Source of the DNA: Carallia brachiata
Taxonomy: Eukaryota > Streptophyta > Magnoliopsida > Malpighiales > Rhizophoraceae
Direction: 5' to 3'
Assembly (NCBI GenBank): GCA_021464245.1
Contig: JADCRB010000010.1
Coordinates: 1,371,517 to 1,435,516 of the forward strand
Length of the DNA: 64,000 nt
Below the pieces are notes generated by a model. It saw nothing but the letters and a program-made list of their open reading frames with translations. It was not told the DNA's origin and did no database searches. Within the stretch, counting starts at the first letter, position 1. Every line of letters begins with the position of its first letter. Position numbers and translations under genes: made by a program. Below are positions 11,025 through 23,329 of this stretch, in pieces.

Positions 11025-11780
11025 GTGCTTCAAAAACTCCACACTGACTTTCAACTTTCTTCGGTGTTGCAATCATTCGAAGTCTTGCAGAACCAAATCA
11101 GCATGGCTCTTCGCAATTCAATAGAACCTCTACTTGTGGGGGATTCTATTCTAGTAGATAATCAAGTTCACACAATTTGCTATTCTATCATCTCATTCTC
11201 GGACAAAGATCTTTTGTTAGGCTCTAAACCCCATAATCGACCACTCTATCTGTTGGGATATATGAAAGAGTTGAAGATTGGGCGTATCCTTATTGATGAT
11301 GGCTTGATAATCAATATTATTCTCAAGTCTACCATAGAGGAACTTGGCATCAACATTGATGAATTATCAAAAAGCTGTTTGATGATTCATGGCTTCAATC
11401 AAGGAAAACAAAGGGCAATTGGCATGATTTGCTTGGAGTTGAGCATCGGTGGCCTTACTTCTAGCACCTTGTTCAATGTGATTGACACACGTACCACATA
11501 CAATATGGTCATCTATGGATTCATGGAAATGAAGTTGTACTTTCAAGTCTACACAAATGCTTCAAATACTACAAGAAAGGCGTTCAAAAAGTCAATGCTG
11601 ACTTAATGTCATTTAATGACACTAAATCACATTTAGTAGACACAATCTTCTATATCGACTCCAGCAATGTTGAAATCATTCCTTCAAATGTTCCCTTAAT
11701 TAGGGGAATCTTGAAAAAGGCTGAACCTGTCAAAGACTCTCCCAATGCTCACTCTCAAATTTCAACAAACGAAAAACTGT
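11025..11780 (+). pseudogene. Tat-type gypsy protease and linker relic
   Basis: An open stretch of 193 codons (11025-11606) carries a retropepsin-like core. It includes the motif RILIDDGLIINI (the active Asp with DDG in place of the usual DGG or DSG), then LMIHGFNQGKQRAIG and NVIDTRTTYNM. The following linker to about 11780 continues in another frame with FYIDSSNVEIIPSN. The protease would cut the element polyprotein. The altered active-site triplet and flanking breaks argue against activity. Confidence 0.75.
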
Positions 11781-12549
11781 GACAGCTTTCCGAACATCTA
11801 TCACACAAGACCGCATCTTCGAGCACTACTCCAATCCTACGCTATGTGCCAAAAACACAACGTAAAAAGGTAAACCTCCTTTCCTTTATTGTGTTGATCT
11901 CAAATGGAAGGATATGGCGAACATAAGACAAAAGAGTTTCATAGTTTGAAGGAAACTCACACCCTACCGATACCAAAGATTGACCCAGCCTTAGCCTCAA
12001 AATCACTAAAATTTTTTAGTTAGATCATTCATGGGGGCAATTGAATGTGGCTCGCTTTAAGAGAAAAGAATAGATGAAGGATTTGATCTTCACACATACA
12101 GGCTCTTTGCTAAGGTAGGCTATGACTTCTCAAACCGGAACACCATATGTACATTACAGACATAATGCATCTATCAAGAAATGTCGCCTGTGTAGATTAC
12201 ACTGAAAAGTCGAAACCAATCAGTTGATGCACGTGCCATCACTGGTACAATCACCAACTAACAAGAGAGACTCGACTTGAAGTCAATCCAATCAAATGAA
12301 GAAGAGGAAAGTCAAATCCTCTACATTTCACATCACAATGAATGAGAAGGCTAAGTCTGATTTATCGGATGATGAAATAAGAAAGGCTCCTCCAAAACTC
12401 AAAGATGGTGGACAAGTCACTGTTGATGAACTTAAGGAGGTCAATCTTGGTTCTCCAAAAGATCCTCGACCTACATTTGGAAGTGCCTTATTTATGCCTC
12501 AAGAAAAATAGGGATACATCTAAGTATTAAGTCAATACAAGATGTCTTG

Positions 12550-13500
12550 GCATAGAGCTATAAAGAAATGTTTGGACTTGACCTGAAGATCACGGTGCAC
12601 CATCTAGCAATGAAGAATGACATCTGTCCAATCAAGCAACCACAACGACGGTTCCACCTGGAGCTTATTCCACAAATTAAGGAAGAAGTCAACAACTCAA
12701 TGTTGGTTTTATCCGAGATGTCACCTACCCGAAATGGATAGCAATCATAGTCCCAATAAGAAAGAAGAATGGGTAGCTAAGGGTTTGTGTCGAATTCAAA
12801 GACCTCAATTGGGCTTGCCCAAAAGATGACTTTCCTTTGCCCATAATAGAAACCACAGTCGATGTAACTACTGGCTTTGAAGCATTATCCTTTATGGATG
12901 GCTCTTTAGACTATAAACAAATCAAGATACCACCAGAAGATGAGGAATTGACAACATTTCCCATACTAAAAGAAATATACTGCTACAAAGTCGTGTTATT
13001 TGGGGTAAAAAATACTGGCCCCACTTATCAGCGTGCCATGCAAAAGATTTTTGACGACATGTTTCACAAGATTGTAGAATGCTATATCGATGACATGGTG
13101 GTAAAGACCAGGGAGTGCAAAGATCACCTAGAGGACCTCAAAATGGTGTTTAAAAGACTTCGCAAGCGTTAGTTCAAAATAAACCCATTCAAGTGTGCAT
13201 TTGGTGTCACATCAGGAAAGTCCCTTAGATTTGGGGTTCGCCATCGTGGCATTGAAGTTGATTAATCAAAGGTTTAGGCAATTCAAAAGATGTCTGAACC
13301 TAAGAACCTTCACGAGCTTCAAAGTTTATAAGAAAAATTGGTATACATTCGTTGTTTCATCTCTAACTTAGTTAGGAGATGTCAACCTTAAAAGGATATC
13401 AACTTCGAGTGGGATGAAGCTTGCAGCAAAGCCTTCGTAAACATAAAAAAAGTATCTTTCAAATCCACTAGCCTTAGGTGCATCAATTTGAAGAAAGTCG
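12550..13500 (+). pseudogene. Tat-type gypsy reverse transcriptase relic
   Basis: Frames change between 12617 and 13172, but the domain order is kept: the KKNG...VCVEFKDLNWACPKDDF region near 12770-12835, SFMDGSLDYKQIKIPPED near 12890-12940, and the catalytic box YIDDMVVKT near 13083. At least one frameshift splits it just before 12837, and a stop follows at 13170. The enzyme would copy the element RNA into DNA. This copy cannot make it. Confidence 0.85.
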
Positions 13501-14390
13501 TTGATTCTCTACATTACAGCATAGGAAAGATCTTTAAGAGCTCTACTTGCACAAGAGAATGAGCAAGGAAAGGAAGTTACCTTATATTATCTGAGCTGAA
13601 CATTGAACGATCCAGAATTGAACTACTTACCCATTGAAAAAACATGTTTAACGCTCTTCTTCGCCATTGATAAGTTGAAGCACTAAGTGCAAGTTTTACG
13701 ATTCACCTCATTGCTAGAGCATACCCTATCAAGTACATTTTGTCTAGACCAGTCTTATCAAGATGACTTGCTAAGTGGGCAATAATACTATAAAGTTATG
13801 ATATTATCTAGTGCCTCAGAAAGCAGTCAAAGGGCAAGCTTTGGCAAATTTTCTTGTAGATCATCATGCCCTATTTAATTGGAAGTTTACAGACGATCTC
13901 GTGAATGAAGAGGTCTTTTATATCGAGATATTGCCACCATCGACAATATTCTTTGATGGTGCAGTAAGGCATGACGGTGCTGGTGTCGGCATAGTATTTG
14001 TTACTTTCAACGACAAATACTACCATATGCTATTATCTTCAATAAGTTATACTTAAATAATATCGCTGAGTACCAAGCGTTAATTGGTCTCTAAATGACT
14101 GTTGATACCATGATTCCAACAATAGAAGTCCACAAAGATTCTCAACTCATCATCAATCAACTTATCAGGTTGTATGATGTGAAAAAAGAAGACCTTGCAT
14201 CTTATTATCGACGCGCTTGACAGCTAATGGATGAATTTAAAAACATCACCTTGGAACATGTTCTTCGTCAAGAAAACTCTTAGGTAAACGCGTTGGCTAA
14301 CCTAACTCTGTCTCTTGCAAAGGCAGAAATCCAAACTATAGCGGTTACTTTGTGTCAGAAGTGGATTGTGCCACAGAATGATGACAAAAA
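13500..14390 (+). pseudogene. RNase H relics, including a second Tat-type domain
   Basis: The first RNase H tether (YLS...LNDPELNYLPIEKTC, about 13590-13650) precedes a linker. Then comes a second RNase H-like domain with FFDGAVRHDGAGVGIVF (about 13950-14000), an AEYQALI motif near 14070, and a DSQLIINQL-like stretch near 14140. Two RNase H domains in one pol are characteristic of Tat-type plant gypsy elements. Several in-frame stops and a frameshift break it. Confidence 0.7.
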
Positions 14391-14589
14391 AAGGTAGAAC
14401 AATTAATGTTGCCTCCGTACGCCTTGTTGAGGCTGATGATTGGCGTCAACTGATTATTGTCATAAAATAGAAATTTAGCGTCGGGCTTCTTGAAGATTAT
14501 CTACAACATGAAAAGCTACTTGAAAAGCATGAAAAGCTACTTTAAGATCATTGTCATAAAATAGAAATTTAGCGTCGGCCTTCTCGCTT

Positions 14590-15502
14590 CATATATTTCA
14601 AAGACACTTTGCATCGAAGGTCTTTTGATGGAGTATTCCTCTGTTGTTTATGCAACAAAGAGGCAAAACAAGCTCTCGAACAAGCACATTCTAGCGTCTG
14701 TAGCGAATATCAATTAGGAACCAAGTTGCATTTCAAACTCAAAAGGACGTGGTACTATTGGTCGACTATGGCACATGATACTTTGGAATTTTCCAAAACT
14801 TGTCAAGCTTGTCAGTTTTATGTAATTTACATACATCAACCACTAGAGCCATTGCATCCGACAATTTTGTCCTAACCCTTTGAAGTTTGGGGGCTCGATT
14901 TAGTGGAGTCTTTGCCAAAGTCATCCTTTGGCCACCTTTACATTCTTGCAGCAACAAATTACTTCTCAAAATGGGCTAAAGCAATCCCACCTAAAGAAAC
15001 AAACAAGGAACATGTTGTCAATTTCATCCGAACTCATCTAATCTACCGATATAAAATTCCTCGATTCATCATCACTGATAATGGCAAGTAATTTTATAAC
15101 AGTTTGATGGATAAGCTCTGCAATACTAGCATTGAAAACACAGATCACATCTCTCTGTATGGCTGTCCAGGAAGGCCTCGCATAGGGGGAAAATGCTCGA
15201 CTACGATTGCATGAGTTAGAAGCCCTTGATGAAAAAAGGTTTCAAGCACAACAGCAGCAAGTCCATCCATTAATGCATTCAATCGCAAAGTCCATCCACG
15301 ATTGTTCCAAGTTGGGGATCTTATTGTTGTAGTGTGATGACCAATCAACTTGAAGCACCGACCCAACAGCAGGCTCACTTCCAAATGAGGCAGGCCATAA
15401 TTAGTTCAAGAAGCCTACATAAATAACGCTTATATGTTGTTAGGCCAAGAAGGCATCAAAATTATCCCAATCAACAATAAATTTCTAAAGCGTTATTATG
15501 TG
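14590..15502 (+). pseudogene. gypsy integrase relic with internal deletion
   Basis: The zinc-binding end is seen in 14609-14875, with CQACQ near its close. The catalytic core begins at 14880 (WGLDLVESLPKSSFGHLYI), and TDNGK near 15078-15090 gives the second Asp. After about 15135 the sequence jumps to a C-terminal part (EENARLRLHELEALDE, then KVHPRLFQVGDLI-like). The stretch expected to hold the third catalytic residue, Glu, is therefore missing. The pol frame appears to end near 15502 after FLKRYYV. Confidence 0.75.
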
Positions 15503-15507
15503 TAGTT

Positions 15508-15830
15508 AAAGAAAAAAATTCAAAAGATTGAAAAAAAAAAGAGAAAAAAAAAGAAAAAAAAGAAAAAAATTCAATAAAAAAAGTTTTGGAGCACATGTAC
15601 AGGCTCGAATAAAGCCAAATCCAAAAACCCAAGTCTAAAGCCAAATCCCAAAACTCAAGTCCAAAGCCCAAGGCCAAAGCCTAAATCCAAAAACCAAATC
15701 CAAACTTGAATCCAAAACCCAAAATCTACGAATTCAAAACCCAAAACCCAAAATCCTTACCCAAAGCTCGAATCCAGAAGTTAAACGCAAAAACCAAAAA
15801 TCAAAATCTAGTCTAAAACTCCTAACCCAC
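15508..15830 (+). repeat. purine tract and CCAAATCCAAAACCCAAG minisatellite downstream of pol
   Basis: An A/G-only tract (about 15508-15585) is followed by irregular repeats of CCAAATCCAAAACC and CAAAGCC units to about 15830. Tat-type elements often carry tandem repeats between pol and the 3' LTR, which fits this location. No protein frame is supported through it. Confidence 0.7.
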
Positions 15831-17403
15831 ATGAGTATAAATTGTGAATGGCCCAAAGAGATAAAATCAATTGCGGGATTGAGTCTGAATCATTGTTTTA
15901 GTCTCAACGTTTTACTCATATGTTAAGCTTTTGCAACCTTTTAGCAAGAAAAATGAGACCTCAGGACCAAGGAGATGATAGGTTACAACGTAGTAGATGA
16001 CAACTAAGCCCGACGCAACGACAAATTTTTATGGAGTACTTCCGCAACAATGGAAGCAATTGTCCTAATTCATCACAGCTCTCTCAACTTGCATCATGAC
16101 AACAACTGTACAGAGCAGTCGAAACAAAAATGTGTATTTTTGGTTTCAAAACTGAAGAAGAAAGGAGAGAGCAGCATAGATAACTACTATTTCTATAGCA
16201 CAGCTTGTTTATGGCAGATCTCACTAGTATTATTTTGTCGTCAAATGAAGTTACGGGTTTGAACTCTATCGCTGCAATGGTCCTTCAAAGTTATTTCGAC
16301 CAAAACTATAGCTTGCTACAATACAAATACTGATTCTGGAGGTTTTACTCCTTATCATACGGAGTCTCAAGCTCCAACCAGGGGTTCATCCCTTATGGGT
16401 ATTTTAATCCGGGAGGAAACTTTGCACCAGTAGGGAGCTGCTTCGGTGAAACTTTACCTCTCTTTTTAGTATACCCCAATAATGTCAATTGGCAAGAAAG
16501 TTCTAGTAGCATTGACATCACCACCCCGCCAAACGAGAACTCGATTGACTTGAAGCTATGCCTCGAGCCCCACAAGGTCGGCCAACAAAGATAGGATGCA
16601 ACGATTTTTACGGCACTGCCTTGACTTTTGCAATAAGCGTTGGTCGCTGCCTCGTTTATTCCTAATAGCAAAAAGAGACGTGAAGAAAGATCTTACCTGA
16701 TTCAGCATATCTTTTTTTGACTTTTGCAAAAAAAAAAAAAAAACAGCTTCTGTTGTGTATATATTCTATGCATTCTCAAGTCACAAAATTCACCCTTAGC
16801 TTTTCTTTCGCTCTAAAGAAAGAAGATTGCTAGTTTTTGTGCTCTCTTTTTTAAGAAGTTCTTTAATGAAGAAGTTGGAAACATACAAGTTAGAAAGAGA
16901 AAGAGCCATTCTCTTCGAGTGATCCTTAAAAGTGCTCGAATCTCAGCCTCTGACGCTATCATGGTTGAAGAAATTTCAACTACTCTCCTTAATTTGCATC
17001 TATCATAACGAGCTAAAAAATTGTGATCATCCTTATAGGTTCTCAGATGCGGCGACGGATGGAGAAATTCCAAATACTCTCCTTACATCACGATATACAG
17101 ATGAATCATAACTACAGCCCGTCTCTTTATGCGCTAACTTTGAAATTCTGTGGTACTAGACCTTCTATAAGAAGAGGTTCAAGTTCTCTGTTTACTGGAT
17201 CGTCCTTACCTAAACCATGGAACTTCAAGTTTTGTAAAGTATCCTTTGCGAGCTTCCAAGTTCAACATCAATTGGATTGCTTAGAGTTAAATACTTCAAG
17301 TTCAATGATTTTCAAGACATCTCAAACTTCAAACAGAACTTCAAGATTTGGTCTGAATCACGTATTAACACTCTACCGCACCAAGCCTTAAAGTGAGGGT
17401 ATT
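15831..17403 (+). other. 3' untranslated region of the Tat-type element
   Basis: This 1.6-kb stretch joins the minisatellite to the right LTR. I see only short frames, none recognisable. The last bases before the LTR, AAAGTGAGGG at about 17390-17399, are the likely polypurine tract priming plus-strand synthesis. Confidence 0.55.
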
Positions 17404-18196
17404 TGTAAACACAAAAAAAAAAAAAATTGAAAGAGGAAAAGTCAAAAAGAGCAAACGGTGGAAGTCAGAAAAATTGAAGCAATGAGCCCTCAATGCATGC
17501 ATTGCAGTCAGTATTGTGCATAGTTTTCTTCAAAATTGGCTAGCAAAATTAGGTGGCATAATGATTTCTTTTGGCTTATAAATAAGCCAATAAAGCCTTT
17601 GCAAGACATCCCAGAGCAAAGCAAAAACTTGCAATTCTAAGGCTTTGTTCGCTCTCTTTTCCTCTCTTACAAAATGTTTAGTTTAGTGTTTTAGGTGTCT
17701 ACTCTCTGGATGCCACTGAAGTGGATATTCTAGATCAAAAACTCAAAATACTAAACATATCCACTCTAAACTTATAATCTTAATAGTTCGAGTGTATGCT
17801 CTTTGGTCACCACTGAAGTGGATCTGCTAGATAAAAAATTTAAAATATTAAAATATGAACTATCTATTTGAGATTAAGCCCCTACGACCCTCAGTCGAGT
17901 CAAGCCAGTCCAATCAAGATCAAGCCTCTACGACCCTCACCGGAGTTAAGGCATTTGTCAGAGATCAAGCCTCGGCCCTCAGTGGAATTTATTTCTTCCA
18001 TTCAAGATCAAGCTATGGAATTTATTTCTTTCGTTTAAGATCTAGTTCATGTCACCCTTGACAAAATCACAAAGGAGCATTAGTGGAATGACTCGCACTA
18101 AGATCGACCCCACAAAGTTTAAAATTTTTGTTTATAATTTGTATTTGTATTTTCAAAACCTAACTACTTGAAGGCTCAAATCTTACAGTAGTATCA
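17404..18196 (+). repeat. right LTR of the Tat-type element
   Basis: It begins TGTAAACACAAAA and ends CTTACAGTAGTATCA, matching the left LTR with many substitutions and small indels. The TATA-like GCTTATAAATAAGCC is at about 17575-17589. It is followed by CAGCT, one base different from the CAACT before the left LTR. Confidence 0.85.
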
Positions 18197-20244
18197 CAGC
18201 TAACTTGACTAAGTTAGCTAGAAAACAACTTAAAAACTAGATTAAGGTGCTAAGTTTGTAACAACTTGATCCTCCACATTCTTCTCTTCATGTTGGATGT
18301 GATCTGATATGCTGGTGCCAACTGTCTAAACTAAAATTCCAAAAACTAAAGGAAAAATAAAAACAAAACTCTGAAACTTGAACTTAGGTGCAAAATAGCA
18401 GCACCATTAATATGTTAACAGATCCCCTCAACATTCGATTTGCCTCTCTTTTGGCCCTATAGCAATCCATGTTGGTCACTGTCAATTCAAGTATAATATC
18501 AACAATGATTTTCTTCACAGACCAATTAGGTGTCCTTTGAAGCTTATGTTAATACTATTTTGCCAACCATTCTGAAATAGCTTGCTTGTTCCTTAGTACG
18601 CGACAACAAGTGTGTGTGTGAAATACAAATTTAATCATGAAAGTCTTTTCCTTTTTTCCCCAATATGCATATATCCCCCATTTACAACCTGTAGTATAGA
18701 TTGCACCCATTTTGTCACCAATACGTTCTCATGTTATAGCAAATCCACTAAAGATTTCATATTTCCAAATGCATTCTATAAACTATTTTGGTCCTTGAAA
18801 TTTCATCTTACTACGGAATTCTATCTTTCTATGGTTACAATTAGGCTCATACATTGTAAACTTTTTCCTTCTTCTCATTGAACTACTTTTAATCTCTAGA
18901 TTCTCTTATTCACTAGCGATAGGAGTATATCTTTATTAGCATCAGAATCTTCATATTTACCATGCTAGCCAACAAGCTCATTAGTGCCTACAAAATCATC
19001 CACGGGTATATTTACCTTATTGTGACAGACAATTTCATAAGTTCAACAAAAACTTCAAAGTCGTTTGCCTTCATATTTTTCATCATAAGACGTGCTAATT
19101 GAAACCAATTGTTAAGATTCAGAAACTAATTACAACCAACAATTAAGATTTTCGTCTTTAATCTCATGTTCAATATTCACAGCTCAATTGAATATTTGTT
19201 TTGAGCCCAAAAAAATTCCAACCAAATTTACTTCCAATAGTTATACTAATTTTTGTTCCTGTTTTTTTTTTTGGTTAGGGAAGAACATTTGAAACCTAAA
19301 GTAGTAACAAAGAATGTAATTTTATACTAGTTTTCATTTCGATTATAGGCTTGAGAATTTCTTTTCTTTTTCTTTTCCTTTTTTTTCTTTGTAGACTTCT
19401 ATAAAAACCTACATATTGTGTGATTTGAGAAATGTTGTAATTTGAATCTCCAACTGTCCCCTTCTCTCTCCAAGATCAATATTTTGGGCATGTGGTTAAG
19501 CAATCTTAAACATTGAATCTAATAAATAAGTCGTGAATAAAGAAATGGATTGCGTAAAAAAGGAAAGCACCAGAATCACAATGCTAATTAGCAGTGATTT
19601 GATAAATTTGTTCTCCCCTTATTCGATAAAATCAATTTTTCCCTTTATCTAATAACACAAAGAATCTACCGTGAGCAACTAGTGGGTAAGGGCCAAGGAC
19701 CACTAAAATTTATGTTGCTTAAACGTAGAATCCTTTTGTTTTGGTAAGTAAAATTGGTAAATAGAAGTGATTTTTCACAGACCTGTTAAAGAGGATTGCA
19801 CGGAGAATTTAGTGTTTGGTAAGGCTAGCTATCTGCACTTCACTCGCTAGAGAGCAGACTCCTAGAGCCAAATAAGTGTTACTGGTCTATTTGAGACTTA
19901 ACAAGATTCACACACATGTAGTTCAACCATTTGTCATGTCTAAGACTTGAGCCCGTAACATCCCGAAGGTAGTTTTTTTTTTTTTTTTAAGTCTTTTGGA
20001 GTTAACAACCAATGATTTGGGAGAAGGCAATGAGAGAGGGATAACAGTTCAAATTCTAAATCTCTCAATTAAAGACTAATGTCCCTAATTACCTTAACTA
20101 TTATTTAATCTTCCTTAGAGGTATAATCTATTACTTAGAATGAATAGAAAGTAGTTCAGAAGGACCCAATTGAAGTGGAAGAAGATTTTTGCAGACCCAA
20201 CCATGTTTATTGGGCCCATTAATATGGGAGCTCGACTAATTGAC
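18197..20244. other. intergenic, no gene recognised
   Basis: AT-rich sequence with short frames only. On the minus strand near 19015-18890 a weak coding-like frame (VDDFVGTNELVG and onward) can be read, but I could not place it in a family. A poly-T run at about 19974-19989 follows text resembling common dispersed plant repeats. Confidence 0.5.
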
Positions 20245-21300
20245 TGAGGACGTGTTTGGTTTCATTTTTAAAATGAAGAGGATAAGTTTTCAAATTTTTT
20301 GCTTTGCCTTTCGGGTTGCTTTTTGTCCCAAACAAAAGCTAATTGAAAAAAGTTACTCTAGGTTACCTTTTGGTAAAAACAGTAGCTGATGCTATTTTTC
20401 TTAAATTACCCCTAACAATAATAGTTAGTTTCTTTACTATGTTGTTTGACTTTTTTAGATATTTTTTATTCCAATATTTTACAAAATTAATCATATGAGT
20501 GATTGTGAGGGATTTGAAACTGTATAGTATCTTTGATTTTCAATAGTTTTATTTTGTTATCTTGATTTATTTACTATTTTTGCATTCCTTTGCTAGTTGT
20601 CTTCTTTCAAAAAATTCTAAAAAATAATTAAAAAATGAGTAAAAAAATATAATTTCATTTTTTTTTTACAAAAAGCTTTATATTGGATTTCTAAAACGAA
20701 AACATAATGTCTCAAATTGTCATTTTATTATTTTAATAGTAATCAGCAAGTATTAATTTAACCAAACACTTAATTTTATTTTATTCATCAACAACAATAA
20801 TTGATAGCAACAACCAGAATTCTACAACAGTAACAACAATTGTCAACAACAAAACCAAATAGGGCCTAAGGGGGTTTGGTTTAATTTTTAGGAAGGCGCA
20901 TTCGCATTTCTTTTTCAAAAAGGAGGGGAAAATGTGTTAGGTTAAATTTTTTACTTTGCCTTTTGGGTTGCATTTTGCCTCAAACTGCAGTTAATTGGAA
21001 AAGCAACCTTGGTTTACTTTTTGAGAAAAACAGTAGCTGATAGCATTTTTCTTAATTAAATTACCTCCAACAATAATAGTTTAGCTTTTTCACTACATTT
21101 TTCGTTGTTTTATTTTTGATATATATTTTTGTTCTAATTTTTTACAATATTAATCGCATGAATGATTGTGAGGAATTTGAAACTGCAAAAAAAATCTTTG
21201 AACCTCAATATTTTTATTTTGTTATCTTGATTTGTTTACCTTTTTTGCTTTCTAGTTGTTTCTTTTTTTTTTTAATTTTCTAAACAATAATAACAAATAT
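20245..21300 (+). repeat. two diverged copies of one repeat, first with inverted ends
   Basis: Copy 1 begins near 20247 with GGACGTGTTTGGTTT and closes near 20876 with AAACCAAATAGGGCC, an imperfect inverted terminus of the kind seen in hAT-like MITEs. Copy 2 starts right after (GGGGGTTTGGTTTAATTTTT, about 20873). It repeats landmarks of copy 1 in the same order, including GGGTTGC, AACAGTAGCTGAT, CAACAATAATAGTT, TGATTGTGAGG and TTTTGTTATCTTGATTT. The spacing between copies is about 620-650 bases. The far end of copy 2 is not clear. Confidence 0.6.
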
Positions 21301-23329
21301 TTTGCAAAAAAAAAAAAACATAATAACAACTAATTATAAATTTAGTTTTGGTTAATAAGCATTTGATATCTCCAATAACTATTCAGTAAATTTTCTCTGT
21401 AGATACATATGAGAATTGACATTATAATCACAAAATGCGTGGATTTATTAATTTATTAAAAATTATATTTTTGTTTGTATTTCATTTAAAAAGAAGAATA
21501 AAAAAAACTTAAATTGTGAGTATCTTTTTCTTTTTCAATAAAACAAAAAAAAAAAATTGAACATTGTTTTTTTTTTTCCTTTTTTCTTCTTTAAGAAAAC
21601 AAAACAAAAAATTTTGGCTTATTTTTTTCCTACTTTTGTAGAAATATTTTCCTTTTTTCATTCATTTCTCTTAATAATTGTTATTTGCATTACACAAGTT
21701 AATATAAATTGTGTAACTCGCAATACCTGTGAGATCGTAATTAAGTTAGTTGAATTTCTAATTACTAATGGTACTCTATATAATATGAGTCTTTTAAGAA
21801 AATCATATTTATTAATATTTATTTAATTTAAATTCTAATTTAATAAAAATTGTAAATTAATGTAAAATAGTTTTGAAATGAAATAGATAAGTAAAAATAA
21901 GAATAATAACAATGTCAAATTTTTTCATCTACACAAAATTTCTGATAATAATTAATTGGATAAATAGAATTCTACTTGACTAAAGAGTTTTTTATAAATT
22001 GTATTATTATCAATGTTTCTCTTTTTTTTTTTGAATTGTACTATTATCAGTGTTTCAACAATTGCATACTTGAGTTGGAGTGATTGAAATAAGATTAAAA
22101 TTAAGTGGTATGCTACATTTTGGTTTTCAATTATAATGATTGCTCTAGTATATATTAATATCTTATAATAATTCTAAAATTAAGTAGATATCGCTACATA
22201 CGCTATTCATGACTTTTATTATATGTGTAAATATATATATGATAGAATACTATAATATAGAACAATATATAATGGGGGTTCCTATTTTGACTCAAAAAAT
22301 TTGTGAGTCAACTTAACTCACAAAGATATTATTCAAAATAGAGAAATTATATTTTAATTGAAGAAATTGCACTCAAATTATACTTCAAAATTTGTGTATG
22401 GCTATTTAAATTTTCAAAATTAAGGAAAAATACTTCAAAATTGAGTAAAAGTAGACTTAATTTAAGAAATTTCTCAAATTGGTAAAATGGTATTTAAATT
22501 GGAGAATTTGTACTCAAATTTTAAATTTGAAGTACATAGCTACTTTAAAGAGGTGTTTGTTAAGAAATACATAATGTTGAAATAGGAATTAACTACTTAA
22601 TTCTTATTCTTGTTGTTTGTCTCATAAAAAATAGAATCTATTCCCTCAAAAGTGAGAATGATTTCTCACAAAAAGAATCATGATTCTCAAGTTTAATCCA
22701 TTAATGATTTTCATTTTAATTTTAACTATCTGCAATTTTAAATTCCTACGGCTTCTCAATTCCTTTGCCCGAGTCCCTCAAAGAACACCTCAGGAATTAA
22801 AATTTAAGTCTTTTATGGTTATTTAATATTTTAAATTTGATAATATCTCAACATATTTTTTATTTTATAATTTTTAATTTGATATTCATAATTTTTTTAA
22901 TTTCAATAATAATTTCTCTTATTCTTATCATGATATAAATATTATTATAAATTTGATATTGATTTTGGTTCCAAACTGAAACAAATAACTACAAAATGTT
23001 TTAATTCTAAGTCTCAAGTAAACTAAATATATTATAAAATAAGTTATTGTATTTCTGATTCCACTTGATTACGATTTTGATTCCGATTATGAAATTAAAC
23101 TGTAAACCAAATGGCTTTTAATTTTTAAAATTAATTACAAATATCTCGTATTTGAGCATAAAGACTTAGTTCATGAAGTTACTCAAATTAGATAAATTGT
23201 ATTTAAACTGGAGAAATTGTACTTAAATTTTTAATTTTGAGTACTTCAAACATAAATACTTTAAATTTGACTACAAGTGAGTATAATTTCTTTGGGTATA
23301 TATGGAATTTGAAAAGTACGATAGATCTA
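21301..23329. other. AT-rich intergenic with a split repeat and a possible small MITE
   Basis: Stretches at about 22290-22540 and 23160-23290 share the phrase ACTCAAATT...GTATTTAAA.TGGAGAA.TTGTACT.AAATTTT, as if one repeat had been split. Between them, GAGGTGTTTGTT at about 22550 and AAAGAACACCTC at about 22780 form a short inverted pair, a possible 240-base MITE. No gene is seen. Confidence 0.35.

Larger units (their letters stand above)
7866..18196 (+). mobile_element. Ty3/gypsy LTR retrotransposon of the Tat type, decayed
   Basis: Two same-orientation LTRs (7866-8662 and 17404-18196) both begin TG and end GTATCA, and they enclose gag, protease, reverse transcriptase, RNase H and integrase relics in gypsy order. 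An extra RNase H-like domain and a long 3' region with tandem repeats point to the Tat group of plant gypsy elements. Flanking pentamers CAACT (7861-7865) and CAGCT (18197-18201) look like one target duplication differing by one base. The primer-site region just after the left LTR (about 8665-8685, TTTTTAACACACCCAGTAGG) resembles a plant gypsy primer site with G-to-A changes. All coding parts carry stops and frameshifts, and the LTRs differ by many substitutions, so the insertion is old. Confidence 0.85.

Noticed and set aside
16393..16671. 92-codon minus-strand frame in the Tat element 3' region
   Set aside because: It has no recognisable motif, and a single decayed copy cannot show conservation.
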